A stretch of DNA of 64,000 bases from Bog-756 sp963699085 (lineage in GTDB: Bacteria > Actinomycetota > Acidimicrobiia > Acidimicrobiales > RAAP-2): positions 310,001 through 374,000 of the forward strand of contig CAVOTH010000004.1 in assembly GCA_963699085.1 (NCBI GenBank), in the 5' to 3' direction. Made by a program: the position numbers and the translations under genes. Under the pieces are notes generated by a model that made no database searches, was not told the DNA's origin, and saw only the letters and a program-made list of their open reading frames with translations. Positions 62,115 through 64,000 of the stretch are shown in pieces. Every line of letters begins with the position of its first letter. Within the stretch, counting starts at the first letter, position 1.

Positions 62115-63328
62115 CGGGTGAGTAGGAGTGACCCGGCGATCGGACCCCCACCGTTGCTGACGGCGGCGACCTCGGGCGGCCCGCCCCGTGCGGTGACCAC
62201 CTGACGGTCACCGCCTTCGCCCCGCAGCTGCACACAGGCCTCATGGATGAGTCCGAAGCCGTGCAGTCGTCCGCCGGAGAGTTGCCCCCCGGCGGTGTTG
62301 ACGGGCAGGGAGCCGGTGCGTCCGATGGTGGTTCCCTCGACGAAGGCCCCGCTCTCGCCCCGCCCGCAGAAGCCCAGCGCTTCCAGCCACACCATGACCA
62401 GGATCGAAAAGCCGTCGTAGAGCTGGGCCACGTCCACGTCGGCCGGACGCAGATCGGTCCGCTCCCACATGGATGCACCGGCGTCCCGCGCCGCCATGGT
62501 GGTCACGTCGTCGAACTGGTCCCAGCTGGGACGGCCCCGTAGCGCGGTCCCGACGGCGTTGACCTGACATACCGGGTGGGCGGCGTCGGGGGCGAAATCG
62601 CGGTGGGAGACCACCAGGGCGGTTGCCCCGTCGCTCGGGGCGTCGCAGTCGAACAGGCACAGCGGGGTGGAGATCATCCGGGCGCCGAGGTAGTCGTCCA
62701 GACTCATCGGATCGCGGTAGATGGCGGCCGGATTGACAGCGGCGTTGCGCCGGGCGTTGAGCGCGATCTGGGACAGCTGCTCACGGGTCAGCCCGAACTC
62801 GTGGATCCGCCGTTGGGCCACCAGGGCGATCCAGTTCACGGCCGACACCGCGCCGAAGGGGAGCGTCCATTGCAGAAATCCGGAGAATCGGGGGAGTCCG
62901 GCATCGCCCCCCACGCCCCCGATCCCCTGGCGCCCTCCGGCGCCCTGGGCGGTCGACTCGGTAACCGTCCGGTAGACGAGCACGTGACGGGCGAGGCCGG
63001 CCCCGACGGCGAGGCAGGCGGCGATGAGGGCGCGCATCTGTCCGGCACCTTCGCCGCCACCGTCATGCCAGTTCAGCCGCAGGCGGAGCGCGTCCTGCAC
63101 CTCAGGCGTGGTCGGTCCGGCGAATCCTGCTGTCCCGGTGCCCATACCCGGGTAGGTGGCCAGGCCGTCGATGTCGTCACGGGTGAGCCCGGCGTCGGCC
63201 ACGGCGGCCAGGCAGGCGTCCAAGGTGAGGTCCAGGTCGGTCCGCCCGAGCCGACGTCCGACCGCCGACTGCCCGATGCCCGAGATGACGGCACGCCGCT
63301 CCAGCGGTTCCTCGGACAGGAGGTTCAC
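62102..63328 (-). CDS. Ltp-type (SCP-x-like) thiolase/aldolase
   Basis: 408 residues. AVISGIGQSAVGRRLGRTDL at the N-terminus, LALRLRL-type GGGEGAGQMRALIAACLAVG, CDAPSDGATALVVSHRDF and AQLYDGFSILVMVWLEALGF, ending NTAGGQLSGGRLHGFGLIHE. These are the landmarks of lipid-transfer-protein-like thiolases such as the steroid aldolases Ltp2 and relatives. A classical catalytic cysteine is not evident, as expected for the aldolase type. GTG 63328 overlaps the DUF35 gene stop. It probably cleaves a beta-hydroxy or beta-keto acyl-CoA with help from the DUF35 partner. Confidence 0.88.
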   Translation of the reverse strand: MNLLSEEPLERRAVISGIGQSAVGRRLGRTDLDLTLDACLAAVADAGLTRDDIDGLATYPGMGTGTAGFAGPTTPEVQDALRLRLNWHDGGGEGAGQMRALIAACLAVGAGLARHVLVYRTVTESTAQGAGGRQGIGGVGGDAGLPRFSGFLQWTLPFGAVSAVNWIALVAQRRIHEFGLTREQLSQIALNARRNAAVNPAAIYRDPMSLDDYLGARMISTPLCLFDCDAPSDGATALVVSHRDFAPDAAHPVCQVNAVGTALRGRPSWDQFDDVTTMAARDAGASMWERTDLRPADVDVAQLYDGFSILVMVWLEALGFCGRGESGAFVEGTTIGRTGSLPVNTAGGQLSGGRLHGFGLIHEACVQLRGEGGDRQVVTARGGPPEVAAVSNGGGPIAGSLLLTRGVG

Positions 63329-63783
63329 AGCCGGTCTCCAACTGCAGGGCGGAACAGCGGGAGGTAGACATCGTCGTGGTGGTCGAACACGACCTCCACC
63401 TCCATGCCGGAGTGGACGTCGTCCGGGGCCACGTCCACCAGGTTGGTGGTGAGCCTCACCCGCTCGTCCTCCTCGATGGCGACCAGGCCGATCAGATACG
63501 GCTCACTGCCCGGGATCCACTGCTGGACGTTGACCGTGTACGCGACCACGGAGGCCCGACCGCTGACCGGCTCGGGAGCGAGATCGGTCGACAGGCAGTC
63601 CGGGCAGCGCGGTGACGGCGGATGCACGTAGGTGCGGCACTCCTGACAACGGAGGAAGCGCAGCAGCCCGTCGGCCCCGCTGGTCCAGAAGAATTCGTTG
63701 TCGGGATCGAGCCGGGGGAGGAGGCGTAAGGCCGGCCCCCGGGCCGGCAACGTCGCGTCCGTGTCGGGGGTACCCGCTGTCAT
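63325..63783 (-). CDS. DUF35/OB-fold zinc-ribbon protein, thiolase partner
   Basis: 152 residues. A zinc ribbon RCQECRTYVHPPSPRCPDCL (two CxxC pairs) is followed by the OB-fold acyl-CoA-associated domain VVAYTVNVQQWIPGSEPYLI, then GLVAIEEDERVRLTTNLV. DUF35 proteins complex with Ltp-type thiolases, as ChsH2 does with Ltp2 in steroid degradation. ATG 63783 overlaps the stop of the partial dehydrogenase upstream, and its stop overlaps the thiolase start, so the three genes are coupled. Confidence 0.9.
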   Translation of the reverse strand: MTAGTPDTDATLPARGPALRLLPRLDPDNEFFWTSGADGLLRFLRCQECRTYVHPPSPRCPDCLSTDLAPEPVSGRASVVAYTVNVQQWIPGSEPYLIGLVAIEEDERVRLTTNLVDVAPDDVHSGMEVEVVFDHHDDVYLPLFRPAVGDRL

Positions 63784-64000
63784 TCGCGGCCCAGGACCAC
63801 GGGATTGACGATGTTGAGGGGTCGGGCTCCGGCGAGTAGGCGGCACAGGTCTTCGGCGATGATCCGGGTGTGGTTGGCCTCGGTGTCATAGGTGGCACCA
63901 CCGATATGGGGAGTGAGCACCACCGAAGGAAGCCCGCACAGGGGGTGGTCCTTGGCCAGGGACTCCCCCTCGAAATGATCGAGCCCGGCCGCGGCCACCT
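63780..64000 (-). CDS. D-isomer-specific 2-hydroxyacid dehydrogenase, partial (C-terminus)
   Basis: Only the last 73 residues are in the window. AAAGLDHFEGESLAKDHPLC, then SVVLTPHIGGATYDTE, is the end of the NAD-binding domain of 3-phosphoglycerate-dehydrogenase-like enzymes. The catalytic histidine is in TPHIGG and the family glutamate lies beyond the edge. The stop overlaps the DUF35 start. The gene begins outside the window. It probably reduces or oxidises a 2-hydroxy acid of the pathway. Confidence 0.82.
   Translation of the reverse strand, partial: VAAAGLDHFEGESLAKDHPLCGLPSVVLTPHIGGATYDTEANHTRIIAEDLCRLLAGARPLNIVNPVVLGRE

Noticed and set aside
1..64000. CRISPR arrays, insertion sequences, prophage or integrase genes
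   Set aside because: No regularly spaced repeats, transposase motifs, terminal inverted repeats or phage structural genes were found on reading either strand.

Overview
The window reads as a chromosomal segment of a high-GC actinobacterium. Frequent GTG starts, 4-base ATGA/GTGA gene overlaps, candidate leaderless starts, a mycothiol-type DinB (MDMPI-like) protein, a P450/3Fe-4S ferredoxin combination and a dense set of acyl-CoA genes point towards Acidimicrobiia or a relative. That placement is inference from gene content, not from a marker gene. No rRNA, tRNA, CRISPR array, insertion sequence or phage gene was recognised.

Region 1 (1-24.4 kb) is catabolic. It holds two paralogous amidohydrolases, two CaiB/BaiF CoA-transferases (one apparently with reversed domain order), an enoyl-CoA hydratase, an LLM-class flavin oxidoreductase, a cytochrome P450, an acyl-CoA ligase overlapping a Gfo/Idh/MocA oxidoreductase, a copper amine oxidase, and a ferredoxin / double-length acyl-CoA dehydrogenase / SDR operon preceded by a possible 18-residue leader peptide. 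A minus-strand block follows (VOC protein, Gfo/Idh/MocA, acyl-CoA ligase, arylsulfatase), then a class II aldolase / RidA / RraA operon.

Region 2 (24.4-31.9 kb) has a cupin divergent from a ureidoglycolate-lyase-like gene. Next comes a complete branched-chain-type ABC uptake operon (lipoprotein, fused LivH-LivM permease, two ATPases) whose last gene overlaps a thiolase, linking uptake to beta-oxidation.

Region 3 (31.9-52.1 kb) is accessory. It has a camelysin/TasA-like secreted protein with a hairpin-containing leader, a chromate-transporter family protein, a chimeric TIG-repeat protein beside two strong hairpins, a 1707-residue secreted Kelch/Ig-like repeat protein, a TMEM175-like channel, a two-gene ABC exporter, several VOC/YCII/NTF2-like small proteins and several secreted hypotheticals.

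Region 4 (52.2-64 kb) returns to acyl-CoA catabolism: SDR, enoyl-CoA hydratase, thiolase-like protein, a divergent pair of acyl-CoA dehydrogenases, TetR with a palindromic operator facing a second P450, a gluconate-dehydrogenase-subunit-3-like / GMC oxidoreductase pair, an Ltp-type thiolase with DUF35 partner, and a partial hydroxyacid dehydrogenase. P450 oxidation, CoA activation, dehydrogenation, hydration and Ltp/DUF35 cleavage together resemble actinobacterial breakdown of a bulky hydrophobic compound (steroid, terpenoid or similar). The substrate cannot be read from sequence.

Seven genes carry nine single-base frameshifts with good family similarity in the alternate frames. This looks more like sequencing or assembly error than gene decay.
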